DNA of 64,000 nt from JAGPUQ01 sp036961295 (lineage in GTDB: Bacteria; Pseudomonadota; Gammaproteobacteria; Pseudomonadales; Porticoccaceae): assembly GCA_036961295.1 (NCBI GenBank), contig JBALVX010000002.1, positions 62,001 to 126,000 of the forward strand, given 5' to 3'. The position numbers and the translations under genes are program-made. This document shows, one piece after another, positions 33,545-41,119 of this stretch (positions are counted from its first letter, which is position 1; each line of letters starts with the position of its first letter). The notes beneath the pieces were generated by a model. That model was not told where the DNA came from and did not search any database. It saw only the letters and a list, made by a program, of their open reading frames with translations.

Positions 33545-36500
33545 ATGAACCTCCCGAGCATTTCTATCAACCGACATGTACTGACCACCATGCTATCGGC
33601 CACATTAATTTTATTTGGTCTTATCGGATACTCCCGGGTCGGCGTGGATCGCTTTCCAGCTACAGAATTCCCCCTGATCGCGGTAAAAACTAACTTGATC
33701 GGCGCTAATCCAGATGTCATTGACGCATCAATCACCAATATTATTGAAACATCCGTCAATGGTGTACCCGGCATTGAGCATATTTCTTCCACCTCTTCGC
33801 CCGGCAACTCCACCGTGGTGATCACCTTTGATCTCGACAAAGATATTGACGTGGCTTTTAACGAAGTCCAGGCCAAGGTGAATCAGGTCACCAACCAATT
33901 GCCCACCGATGCCGAACCGCCGATCGTGGCCAAGCTCGAATTTGGCGCTTCCCCCATTATGTGGCTGGCCCTACAGGGGGATCGCACGCTGCAACAACTC
34001 AATAGCTACGCCATCAACGTCGTCAAGAAAAATCTTGAAACCATCAACGGCGTGGGCCAGATACAGATCGGCGGCAAGCGTGAACGCACCATTCGCGTCA
34101 ATCTCGACCTCGACCGCATGGCCGCATTTAACGTCACCACTAGCGAAATTCTCGCCGCCATTAACAACGAGCACTTTATGATGCCCGGCGGCTTTCTGGT
34201 CAGCGGTGAAACCGAACACCTGGTCAAGCTCGATATGGAGTATCACAGCCCCAGGGAACTCGAAAACCTGGTGGTGGCCTATCGAGATGGTGCGGCCCTA
34301 AAACTAGGACTGATGGCGGAGATAGAAGATGGTATTTCCGACCAGCGCAGCATTGCGCGCTTCAACGGCAATAGTACGGTCGGCCTGGGGATTACCAAGA
34401 TATCCAATGCCAATACCGTCGAAATTATTGACGAAGCCGTTCGGCGAATTGAGGAAGAAATCAGGCCACAATTACCTCCCGGCATGACTCTTAAAATCGC
34501 CTCTGATGATTCACAATTCGTGCGCGAAATGGTGAGTGCTCTGAAAGAACACCTGATTCTAGGCACCTTACTCACGGCACTAGTAGTGTGGGTATTCTTA
34601 AAAAATATTCGCTCTACCATTATTATTTCTGTGGCGATCCCGATTTCGCTGTTTGGCGCTATCGCCGCGATTTATTTTTTTGGCTACACTCTCAACTCGA
34701 TGACCTTGCTGGCCCTATTACTGCTCATCGGTATCGTGGTGGATGATGCCATTGTCGTACTCGAAAATATTTTTCGTCACCGCGAGTCCATAGACCCCGA
34801 TCCAAAATCGGCCGCCATTCACGGCACCGCAGAAGTAGTTTTCCCGGTGTTGGCCGCTACCCTGGCATTGGTTTCCATCTTTGTCCCGGTGATTTTCCTT
34901 GGCGGGATTATCGGTCGCTTTTTCTCTTCCTTCGCGGTAGTGGTCACCGTCGGAGTATTAGTATCATGGTTTGTCTCCATGACCCTAACGCCGATGCTGT
35001 GCTCGCGCTTTCTCCAGGTCGAGGAACACACGGGCGGTCTGTATTACTGGATGGAACGCTTTTTCCGCGCCATGGAAAGTTTCTACAGCAAGCTACTAGC
35101 CCTGGCGCTTAGGTTTCGCTGGAGCGTGGTCGGCATTACCGGGTTGCTGGTAGTGGGCTGTATGTTTTTTTTAGTGGACATCGGTAAAGAGTTTTCTCCC
35201 GAACGCGACGAATCCAGCTTTATGGTTGTCGCCCGCACCCCCCTGGGTTCCAGCATTGAATACACTAATAGCCGCGCCCAGGAAATCGAGAAAATATTAG
35301 CCACACACGACGATACCGTCGTGAGTTATTTTTTCGGCATCGGCACCAGTGGCCGCCAGGTAACCACCGCGGTGAGTTTTGTGCGTATGGTGCCGCCACA
35401 TCAGCGCCAACAAAGCCAACAGGAGTTACTTAAAGTACTCACCGGTGAACTAGCTACCATCCCAGGTGTGCGCGCCTTTGCCGCGCCCATCCCCACTCTC
35501 GGCGGACAGCGCGGCGAACCGCTGCAATTTTCCATTAACGGCCCCAACCTGGATGAAGTCGCCCGCCTCGCCTACGAACTACAAAGTAAGCTTACCCCCA
35601 TTAGCGGCATGGGTTACCTCGATCTCGACTTAAACTTAAACCTGCCGCAATATAAATTAATCGTGGATAGTATTCGGGCCGCCGATCTTGGTTTCTCAAC
35701 TCGGGACGTTGCCCTTGCGGTGAACGTTATGGTTGGTGGTGTTGACGTTGCTAAATACAACGACGACCCCGGCGATGGCGAACGCTACGATCTGCGCGTT
35801 AAAGCCGCTGATGGTTATTTCTCGTCCGCCGTCGATCTCAATCGAATCTATCTGCGCTCGCGAAACGGCGAAATGATTCGCATTGACACTGTCGCAAAAC
35901 TTAAAGAAACCCTCGGACCCGCGTCAATTTCGCGCTACGACTTGCGCTATTCCGCACCGTTTTATGGCAAACCCGAAATACCTCTCGCCGACGCACTGAA
36001 CGTCGTCACCACTGCCGCCAAAGAAATTCTGCCACCTGGTTACACCCTGACGTTCAAGGGGCAGTCGGAAGAATTCGGCAAGACCGCGAGCAATATGTTG
36101 TTCGCCTTTGCTCTGGCCACGGTGCTGCTTTATATCGTGCTGGCGAGCCAGTTCAACTCATTTATGCAGCCTTTCATCATCATGACCGCTCAACCCCTGG
36201 CGATGATTGGCGGCATCGCTTTGCTGTGGTTGACCGGGCACACGCTCAACACTTATTCAATGATCGGTTTGGTGCTGTTGGTCGGACTAGTGGCGAAAAA
36301 TTCTATCCTGCTGGTAGACATCACTAACCAGCGCAGGCTCTCCGGCCTGTCCATCGACGAAGCGCTGCTGGAAGCCTGCCCGATTCGCCTGAGGCCTGTA
36401 TTAATGACCTCCTTTACGGTGATCATGGTATTACTGCCCGCAGCCTTCGGCTTTGGTGCCGGTCACGAAACTAACGGCCCGCTTTCTGTCGCAGTTATTG

Positions 36501-36607
36501 GCGGCATGATATCTTCAACCTTGCTCACGCTGGTCGTCGTACCCCCGGTGTACTCAATCCTGGAAAGTTTTACCCAACGCGTGGCAACGCGACTGAAGGG
36601 CAAATGA
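33545..36607 (+). CDS. RND efflux permease (HAE1/AcrB-like)
   Basis: 1020 residues with the two six-helix halves and large periplasmic loops of hydrophobe/amphiphile RND pumps. Features include GVDRFPATEFPLI near the N-terminus, GIVVDDAIVVLENIFRHRE (helix 4, paired Asp residues of the proton pathway) and LVGLVAKNSILLVDITNQRR (helix 10). It forms a tripartite pump with the adaptor; no TolC gene is next to it, so it must borrow one. No regulator is adjacent. Confidence 0.9.
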   Translation: MNLPSISINRHVLTTMLSATLILFGLIGYSRVGVDRFPATEFPLIAVKTNLIGANPDVIDASITNIIETSVNGVPGIEHISSTSSPGNSTVVITFDLDKDIDVAFNEVQAKVNQVTNQLPTDAEPPIVAKLEFGASPIMWLALQGDRTLQQLNSYAINVVKKNLETINGVGQIQIGGKRERTIRVNLDLDRMAAFNVTTSEILAAINNEHFMMPGGFLVSGETEHLVKLDMEYHSPRELENLVVAYRDGAALKLGLMAEIEDGISDQRSIARFNGNSTVGLGITKISNANTVEIIDEAVRRIEEEIRPQLPPGMTLKIASDDSQFVREMVSALKEHLILGTLLTALVVWVFLKNIRSTIIISVAIPISLFGAIAAIYFFGYTLNSMTLLALLLLIGIVVDDAIVVLENIFRHRESIDPDPKSAAIHGTAEVVFPVLAATLALVSIFVPVIFLGGIIGRFFSSFAVVVTVGVLVSWFVSMTLTPMLCSRFLQVEEHTGGLYYWMERFFRAMESFYSKLLALALRFRWSVVGITGLLVVGCMFFLVDIGKEFSPERDESSFMVVARTPLGSSIEYTNSRAQEIEKILATHDDTVVSYFFGIGTSGRQVTTAVSFVRMVPPHQRQQSQQELLKVLTGELATIPGVRAFAAPIPTLGGQRGEPLQFSINGPNLDEVARLAYELQSKLTPISGMGYLDLDLNLNLPQYKLIVDSIRAADLGFSTRDVALAVNVMVGGVDVAKYNDDPGDGERYDLRVKAADGYFSSAVDLNRIYLRSRNGEMIRIDTVAKLKETLGPASISRYDLRYSAPFYGKPEIPLADALNVVTTAAKEILPPGYTLTFKGQSEEFGKTASNMLFAFALATVLLYIVLASQFNSFMQPFIIMTAQPLAMIGGIALLWLTGHTLNTYSMIGLVLLVGLVAKNSILLVDITNQRRLSGLSIDEALLEACPIRLRPVLMTSFTVIMVLLPAAFGFGAGHETNGPLSVAVIGGMISSTLLTLVVVPPVYSILESFTQRVATRLKGK

Positions 36608-36702
36608 TCATCTCGCCCTTGTCAGCATCGTAGCGATTGCGGCACTATTACCTCCAACTATTGGCCCCAATATTTAACCCGTTTTAACTCAAAGGTATCG
36701 GT

Positions 36703-37464
36703 ATGCAATTTGACAGCGTCGACTATGAGATCAAAGGCACTACAGCACTCATCACCCTGAACGAACCCGACAAACTCAATGCCCTTAGCTCGGGCATTCG
36801 CAGCGGCTTAATTACCGCCCTGACAACTGCGGATGACGACCCCGCCGTGCGCGTTATTATTATCACTGGTGCCGGCGAAAAATCCTTCTGTGCCGGCGCC
36901 GACATCAGCGGCTTTGAATTTAACTCGACGTACATCCGCGAATTTATGTCCAAGGTGATCGACGTACTCGCGCTACCGGAAAATGTAACTAAACCGGTGA
37001 TCGCTGCCGTAAACGGTTTTGCCTTCGGTGGCGGTTTTGAAATCTCCATCGCCTGCGATTTTATAATTGCGTCGGAACAAGCAAAATTCGGCGTGCCGGA
37101 AATTCAATTGGGACTATTGCCGGGCTTTGCCATCGTTAGACTAAACGAACTGGTCGGCCGCCAAAAAGCCAAATACCTCAGTATGTTGGGCGAACCTATG
37201 TCGGCCCAGGAAGCGGAAGACCTCGGTCTGGTGCTCAAAGTGGTTCCTCACGACGAACTTCTCACCCAGGCCTTTGCCCTGGCGGAAAAACTCGCCAGCA
37301 AGCCACAAATGGCCATTCGCTACGCCAAATCCATCTACAACCGCGATCTCGGCGGTGCCGATATTACGTACGCCAAAGACGCTATGCCCTTTTTGTTTAC
37401 GGACGACGATGCCAAAGAAGGCGTCACCGCATTTAGAGAGAAACGCAAACCAGTATTTAAATAA
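36703..37464 (+). CDS. Enoyl-CoA hydratase/isomerase family protein
   Basis: 253 residues of crotonase fold. The oxyanion-hole segments CAGADISGFE (about 64-73) and NGFAFGGGFEISIACDF (about 105-121) are clear, and the acidic residues used in hydration are partly present (PEIQLGLLPG, about 132-141). It hydrates or isomerises enoyl-CoA, fitting degradation of the CoA esters from the ligase at 7373. The first of two ATGs has no strong ribosome site. It sits between the RND pump and a transporter. Confidence 0.87.
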   Translation: MQFDSVDYEIKGTTALITLNEPDKLNALSSGIRSGLITALTTADDDPAVRVIIITGAGEKSFCAGADISGFEFNSTYIREFMSKVIDVLALPENVTKPVIAAVNGFAFGGGFEISIACDFIIASEQAKFGVPEIQLGLLPGFAIVRLNELVGRQKAKYLSMLGEPMSAQEAEDLGLVLKVVPHDELLTQAFALAEKLASKPQMAIRYAKSIYNRDLGGADITYAKDAMPFLFTDDDAKEGVTAFREKRKPVFK

Positions 37465-37473
37465 ACATTCGGC

Positions 37474-38856
37474 ATGACGACCGCCTCAGCCCGCCCTCAA
37501 TTCTCCAGCCGACTCGGTTTTGTTATGGCCGCCACCGGCTCTGCCGTCGGGCTGGGTAATATCTGGGGCTTCCCCACCCAGACTGCCGAAAACGGCGGTG
37601 GCGCCTTTGTATTGGCCTATTGTGTGCTCGCCTTTGTACTGGCCTATCCGGCACTGATGGCCGAGCTCGTTATTGGTCGTCATCGGCGCGCCAATATTGT
37701 CTCGGCGCTCGGCGGACTAAACCCCAATGCCACACTGCAACGAATTGGCAGCGCTGCCGGACTTTACGGAGTAGCGATCGCCAGTTTGATTCTGGCGTTT
37801 TACAGCCTTGTCGGCGGCTGGATGATTGCCCACACCTTACAACCGGGCATCGAGTTAATCGCTTCGACGGTTAATATCAGCGCCGACCTCAGTACCAGCG
37901 TCGAAGCCGGCACCACCTGGCTCACCACGCAAACCCCATGGCGAGATATTATTTTTTGCAGCTTATTTATGACACTCACCGTCGGCATTGTCGCCGCGGG
38001 TGTGGGCCGGGGTATTGAGCGCTGGTCGACCCGGCTGATGCCCACACTCATTATCCTGATGATTGTACTGATGATTTATGTGTGGACTTTGGAAGGCGCT
38101 GGCGAGGGTTTGCGCCTGTTATTAGTCCCAGATGTTTCTCGGCTCGCCAACCCCGCTCTGCTGGTTAGCGCAATGGGGCAGGCTTTCTTCTCACTATCCC
38201 TCGGTGTCGGCACCATGTTGATTTATGGTTCCTACATTAACCCTGATGCCAGCTTGCCTACCACTGGAGCCATAGTGACCGCTGTCGATATGGCCATCGC
38301 CCTGCTAGCGGGCCTGCTGATTATCCCAGCGATATTTGCCGCGCAACATTTAGGTATTGTTATTTACGACGAGGCGGGAGTATTGCGATCGGGACCCGGA
38401 CTTATCTTCCAAACCCTGCCCGCATTATTTAACGCCGTCGGCACGATTGGTCAGATCGTGGCGAGCGGTTTTTTTGCGTTGCTCACCATTGCCGCACTGA
38501 CCTCATCCATTTCGATGCTGGAAGTACCCGTCGCTTATCTAGAAGAAAACCACCGCTTAAGCCGCCACCGCGCCGTCGCCATTGCCGGTTTAAGTATTTT
38601 CAGCTTCAGCGTCGTTATCGCCATTTACTTCAATGTGCTGTTTGGTGCGGTCGTTAACTTCACCACAGAATACAGTCAGCCTCTGCTCGGCATCGTGCTG
38701 TGTGTATTTGCGGGTTGGGTGATGCGTCGCGATCACTTGCTGGATGCATTGGGGGGTAGTGACAGCCGTCTATTTAATAAAATTTGGCCGTGGTATGTAC
38801 GCTTTATCTGCCCGCTGTTAATCGCTGCAATATTTATACAAAACCTTCGGACTTAG
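37474..38856 (+). CDS. Sodium-dependent transporter, NSS (SNF) family
   Basis: 460 residues, about 11-12 membrane helices. Helix 1 carries the signature GFVMAATGSAVGLGNIWGFPTQ (about 15-36) with the Na+-binding Gly and Asn residues; later GGWMIAHTL and the helix-6 GVGTMLIYGSYI region are typical. Bacterial NSS proteins import amino acids or similar small solutes with Na+. It starts 9 bases after the hydratase stop, so the two could be co-transcribed. It runs convergent to the HNH gene. Confidence 0.88.
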   Translation: MTTASARPQFSSRLGFVMAATGSAVGLGNIWGFPTQTAENGGGAFVLAYCVLAFVLAYPALMAELVIGRHRRANIVSALGGLNPNATLQRIGSAAGLYGVAIASLILAFYSLVGGWMIAHTLQPGIELIASTVNISADLSTSVEAGTTWLTTQTPWRDIIFCSLFMTLTVGIVAAGVGRGIERWSTRLMPTLIILMIVLMIYVWTLEGAGEGLRLLLVPDVSRLANPALLVSAMGQAFFSLSLGVGTMLIYGSYINPDASLPTTGAIVTAVDMAIALLAGLLIIPAIFAAQHLGIVIYDEAGVLRSGPGLIFQTLPALFNAVGTIGQIVASGFFALLTIAALTSSISMLEVPVAYLEENHRLSRHRAVAIAGLSIFSFSVVIAIYFNVLFGAVVNFTTEYSQPLLGIVLCVFAGWVMRRDHLLDALGGSDSRLFNKIWPWYVRFICPLLIAAIFIQNLRT

Positions 38857-38897
38857 GCAAATTCCGTCTCAGGAAATGTCTTTAAATTAACCAATAG

Positions 38898-39461
38898 CTA
38901 AATTAACCAGCGACTATTTTTAGAAAACTGGGTACTGAGAAATTCCATCTGGTCCCCCAGAATTCGTCGCGAATTAATCAGCGCAAGGTATTCTGCGTTA
39001 TTGGGCCGATACGGTAATGCAATTAACTGCAAACCAATTTCCTCGAGCAAGCGATTGCCTTTATGTTGATTGCAACGCCGACAGGCCGAGACTACGTTCT
39101 CCCAACGATCATCTCCGCCTCGCGACACCGGCACCACATGATCCCGGGTCAGGGAAGTTGGAGGAAACTCTCGCGAGCAGTACAAACAATAGTGTTGGTC
39201 GCGCGCAAATAACGCTGGGTTCGACAGCGGATAATTAGTACGGGGGCGGGCCATCTGTTCGCCACCGCAGGCAATAATACTCGGCAAGTTAATAATCGAG
39301 CGTTCACCGGTGTCGCGAGAGATTCCGCCATGTACTTCCTGCACGACATCGCCGAGCGTCCACACCACCAACTCACGGGCATAAATACACACGGCCTCCT
39401 GCCAATTAAGCCATTCAATCGGCTGACCGGCGAGATTAAGTCGCAAAATCTTTGGCTGCAT
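38898..39461 (-). CDS. HNH endonuclease domain protein
   Basis: 187 residues from the ATG at 39461 (GGAG 8 bases before); a TTG at 39473 would add four. The C-terminal half has the zinc-ribbon-like CLYC and the HNH core LTRDHVVPVSRGGDDRWENV with CRRCNQHKGNR (about 105-140), as in McrA-type nucleases with four Cys. The N-terminal 80 residues are a conserved predicted alpha/beta region (LNLAGQPIEWLNWQEAV) common to a small bacterial family near RNA/DNA genes. Function is unknown, possibly DNA repair or defence. A candidate attenuator lies 150 bases upstream on the same strand. Confidence 0.85.
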   Translation of the reverse strand: MQPKILRLNLAGQPIEWLNWQEAVCIYARELVVWTLGDVVQEVHGGISRDTGERSIINLPSIIACGGEQMARPRTNYPLSNPALFARDQHYCLYCSREFPPTSLTRDHVVPVSRGGDDRWENVVSACRRCNQHKGNRLLEEIGLQLIALPYRPNNAEYLALINSRRILGDQMEFLSTQFSKNSRWLI

Positions 39462-39608
39462 CACTCGCTCCAAACTCGTTTACGAGAAAAAAATCTTAAG
39501 CCTCTCACTTGAGCTACAACTCGAACCACTAAAAAAATATCCACCGTAACTCAAGGCTAACACTCCAGAAATCACAATCTTACATCAACAAGTTAACCAC
39601 TATAAAAA

Positions 39609-39639
39609 CAAAAAAACCCCGAAGGTAAACCTCCGGGGT
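39609..39639 (-). terminator. Terminator of unit A, possible attenuator
   Basis: Stem ACCCCGGAGG/CCTTCGGGGT (39639-39616 on the minus strand, one wobble or mismatch) with TTTA loop and a run of T to 39611. A competing hairpin with AGGTAAAC upstream is possible. Confidence 0.7.
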
Positions 39640-39688
39640 CGTCATACATCATCGCAAAGCAAGTTTACCTGCCTCAGCTTTGCCTCAC

Positions 39689-39787
39689 TCAAACGTCGAT
39701 GTTTTTTATCAACAGAAAGCGGATGCTCAAATACTTGGTTAAATCGACTGAAGTCTTTACCCTCGCCAATGTATCAATTGTCAACAT
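39689..39787 (-). CDS. Candidate 32-residue leader peptide ORF
   Basis: ATG at 39787, only a few bases after the predicted transcript start, then 31 more codons to TGA (39691-39689). The sequence is basic and Leu-rich at its end (MLTIDTLARVKTSV, then YLSIRFLLIKNIDV). There is no ribosome site because the leader would be only 3-4 bases long. No family recognised. It is reported for its position before a terminator, not for strong coding evidence. Confidence 0.25.
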   Translation of the reverse strand: MLTIDTLARVKTSVDLTKYLSIRFLLIKNIDV

Positions 39788-39796
39788 TACCGGGCA

Positions 39797-39824
39797 ATCA
39801 TAAACCTTGCTAGCACGCTGTCAA
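39797..39824 (-). promoter_or_regulatory. Sigma-70 promoter of unit A
   Basis: Consensus -35 TTGACA and -10 TATGAT with 16-base spacing. The bases after the -10, TGCCC, are nearly the same as at the start sites inferred for the two neighbouring GGA-rich units (TGCTC and TGCCC). Confidence 0.7.
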
Positions 39825-39880
39825 GATAATGCGCTATCTGACATTATCATCAAAGGGCTCATTACATTTTTATTAACCAC

Positions 39881-39917
39881 AAAAAAACGCCTCTCTATTG
39901 AATCAACAGAGAGGCGT
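39881..39917 (-). terminator. Terminator of unit B
   Basis: Ten-base perfect inverted repeat ACGCCTCTCT (39887-39896) / AGAGAGGCGT (39908-39917), followed on the minus strand by seven T. It is far from any protein gene on that strand, so it marks an independent RNA. Confidence 0.8.
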
Positions 39918-40173
39918 AACCGACTTACTAAACACCGTACTACACCTATCCAGCCATGGACTGCAGTACTCTACCAGCGTCGTACTCCTTCACTTAACCG
40001 GCGATCCTACTTTCACCATCCTTGGTGATCGCTATCCTTAGCACTTGCTATCCCTAGCACTTACCATTCCTAACTTAAACGGTCATTAGATTTAACCGTC
40101 CTCGGCTAAACCCCTTCCCTATGACCAACTTCCTTGTTACTAACGAGGAATCCTTTCCCCATGCATCCTTGCG
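39881..40173 (-). ncRNA. Unit B: CsrB/RsmZ-like small RNA (13 GGA motifs)
   Basis: Minus-strand RNA of about 290 bases from an inferred start near 40173 (-10 CATGAT at 40185-40180) to a terminator at 39881-39917 (10-bp perfect stem ACGCCTCTCT and T run). In between 13 GGA trinucleotides occur within about 220 bases (39949-40168), many as AAGGA, TAGGA or AGGGA as in CsrA/RsmA binding sites, often between complementary short arms such as GATCACCAAGGATGGTG. Two of the motifs are in a tandem 16-base duplication (TAGCACTT GCTATCC type). No long ORF fits. Such RNAs titrate CsrA/RsmA. It shares blocks with unit C. Confidence 0.7.
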
Positions 40174-40233
40174 TGAGCAATCATGCCAAACAATGCGCCA
40201 CGCGACTATTCTCAAAAGGGCACTAATTGATGC

Positions 40234-40257
40234 GTGTCATATCTCACGATAAGTCAC
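40234..40257 (-). promoter_or_regulatory. Imperfect palindrome about 70 bases upstream of unit B
   Basis: GTGTCATATC and GATAAGTCAC are complementary in 8 of 10 positions around TCAC; the centre is about 72 bases before the inferred unit B start, the same spacing as the palindrome before unit C. It does not match the GacA box well, so its role is uncertain. Confidence 0.35.
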
Positions 40258-40334
40258 CCGTCTTTTTTGAAAAATTTCCGTCATTCCTTATCACATCTCT
40301 TTAGCCTCATGATTTAATTGAGGAAGAGCAAGCC

Positions 40335-40362
40335 AGATACCGAAACATAAATTTCGGTATCT
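40335..40362. other. 11-bp perfect inverted repeat between the RNA units
   Basis: AGATACCGAAA (40335-40345) and TTTCGGTATCT (40352-40362) are perfectly complementary around six bases. There is no T run after it on either strand, so it is more likely a protein-binding site or a hairpin than a terminator. It lies between the terminator of unit C and the upstream region of unit B. Confidence 0.5.
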
Positions 40363-40427
40363 GTAATCTAAAGAGGAGAGATAAAGTGAGGTCAATAGGT
40401 GCATCCCAACAACTCACGAAATCGGGA

Positions 40428-40462
40428 CAAAAAAAACCCTCTTGTTGGAGCAACAAGAGGGT
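40428..40462 (-). terminator. Terminator of unit C
   Basis: ACCCTCTTGTTG (40436-40447) pairs perfectly with CAACAAGAGGGT (40451-40462), loop GAG, followed on the minus strand by eight T. No protein gene ends here on this strand. Confidence 0.85.
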
Positions 40463-40671
40463 GAATATTTACGGTAATAAACAATACTTAAAAACGCTAT
40501 CCAGCCATGGAGCGGAGTTTTATCAGCCTAACAATCCATATTGTTCCCTGGCCACTACAACCTCTTTTTTAAGTCAGGTCACGTCCTGTAACCCCAGCAA
40601 TCCTTTGCGGCGAATCATTCACCATCCCTTAACTTAAACTCAACCTTGAGTAGATCCGATACGTGTCCTTA
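40428..40671 (-). ncRNA. Unit C: CsrB/RsmZ-like small RNA (8 GGA motifs)
   Basis: Minus-strand RNA of about 240 bases. Start near 40671 is inferred from the -10 TATAGT (40683-40678), preceded by a weak -35 (TGAAAC), as expected for an activated promoter; a GacA-box-like palindrome is centred about 70 bases upstream. Eight GGA motifs lie between 40499 and about 40670 (for example AAGGAC, AAGGAT, CAGGAC, ATGGAT). It ends at a 12-bp stem with a T run (40428-40462). Unit B shares the 15-base CTATCCAGCCATGGA block before the terminator, plus GTTTAAGTTA and GGATGGTGAA, so the two are paralogs. Role: likely sequestration of CsrA/RsmA. Confidence 0.7.
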
Positions 40672-40731
40672 CGGGCAACTATAATGCCGTTTCTGATGGG
40701 GTTTCACTATTGTGACATCTCCACCCTCTAG

Positions 40732-40749
40732 CGTAGGATATATCCTACA
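40732..40749 (-). promoter_or_regulatory. GacA/UvrY-box-like palindrome upstream of unit C
   Basis: Perfect 16-base palindrome GTAGGATATATCCTAC (40733-40748); in the minus strand it reads TGTAGG, six bases, CCTACG, against the known GacA box TGTAAG-N6-CTTACA. It is centred about 70 bases upstream of the inferred start, the usual distance of the GacA box in rsm RNA promoters. Confidence 0.55.
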
Positions 40750-40867
40750 AATACCCCATAACACAAGCCAGGAAACAGAAAGCAATTGACCCCCACCCAT
40801 GGGCTCAGTTAGGGTAACGCCGCATTGTTTACCCTGAACCGATCCTGTTAAACCCAAGGAAACCACT

Positions 40868-41119
40868 GTGGCAACCCGCAAAAAACCCCTCGACTTCGAA
40901 GCCAATCTGGCGCAACTGGAAGACATTGTCGAAACCCTGGAAGACGGTAATTTAAGTCTGGAAGAATCCCTCAAGTCTTTTGAGCTGGGTATCAAAATCA
41001 CTCGCCAATGTCAGGAAGCCCTGAAGCAGGCCGAACAACGGGTACATCTGTTAAGCCAGGACGCCGAAGGCAAAATTCAGGAAACTCCGTTTGTAGACAC
41101 TGATACGGACGACGAGTGA
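40868..41119 (+). CDS. xseB: Exodeoxyribonuclease VII small subunit
   Basis: 83 residues from a GTG with AAGGA upstream. The sequence FEANLAQLEDIVETLEDGNLSLEESLKSFELGIKITRQCQEAL is the signature of XseB, a short helical-hairpin protein that joins XseA to form exonuclease VII for degrading single-stranded DNA. The stop overlaps the next start (GTGA), so xseB, ispA and dxs form the conserved isoprenoid operon order. The partner xseA is not in this window. Confidence 0.93.
   Translation: MATRKKPLDFEANLAQLEDIVETLEDGNLSLEESLKSFELGIKITRQCQEALKQAEQRVHLLSQDAEGKIQETPFVDTDTDDE

Larger units (their letters stand above)
39609..39790 (-). ncRNA. Unit A: small transcript or leader with 32-codon ORF and terminator
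   Basis: Minus-strand unit about 180 bases long. A near-consensus sigma-70 promoter, TTGACA at 39824-39819 and TATGAT at 39802-39797 (16-base spacer), points to a start near 39790. A terminator hairpin at 39616-39639 (one mismatch, TTTTTTTG tail) ends it. Inside, an ORF from 39787 to 39689 encodes 32 residues beginning MLTIDTLARVKTSV. AGGTAAAC (about 39665) can pair with GTTTACCT in the terminator loop and descending arm, giving an alternative fold. The HNH gene follows on the same strand. This looks like either a small RNA or an attenuator leader; the ORF may be chance. Confidence 0.5.

Noticed and set aside
40386..40637. A plus-strand frame starting GTG after AGAGGAGAG
   Set aside because: It reads straight through the unit C terminator stem and the GGA-rich RNA, has no recognisable family and a composition unlike proteins here.
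39600..40700. CRISPR array
   Set aside because: The repeated blocks are few, unequally spaced and not direct repeats with unique spacers; they are RNA paralogs.
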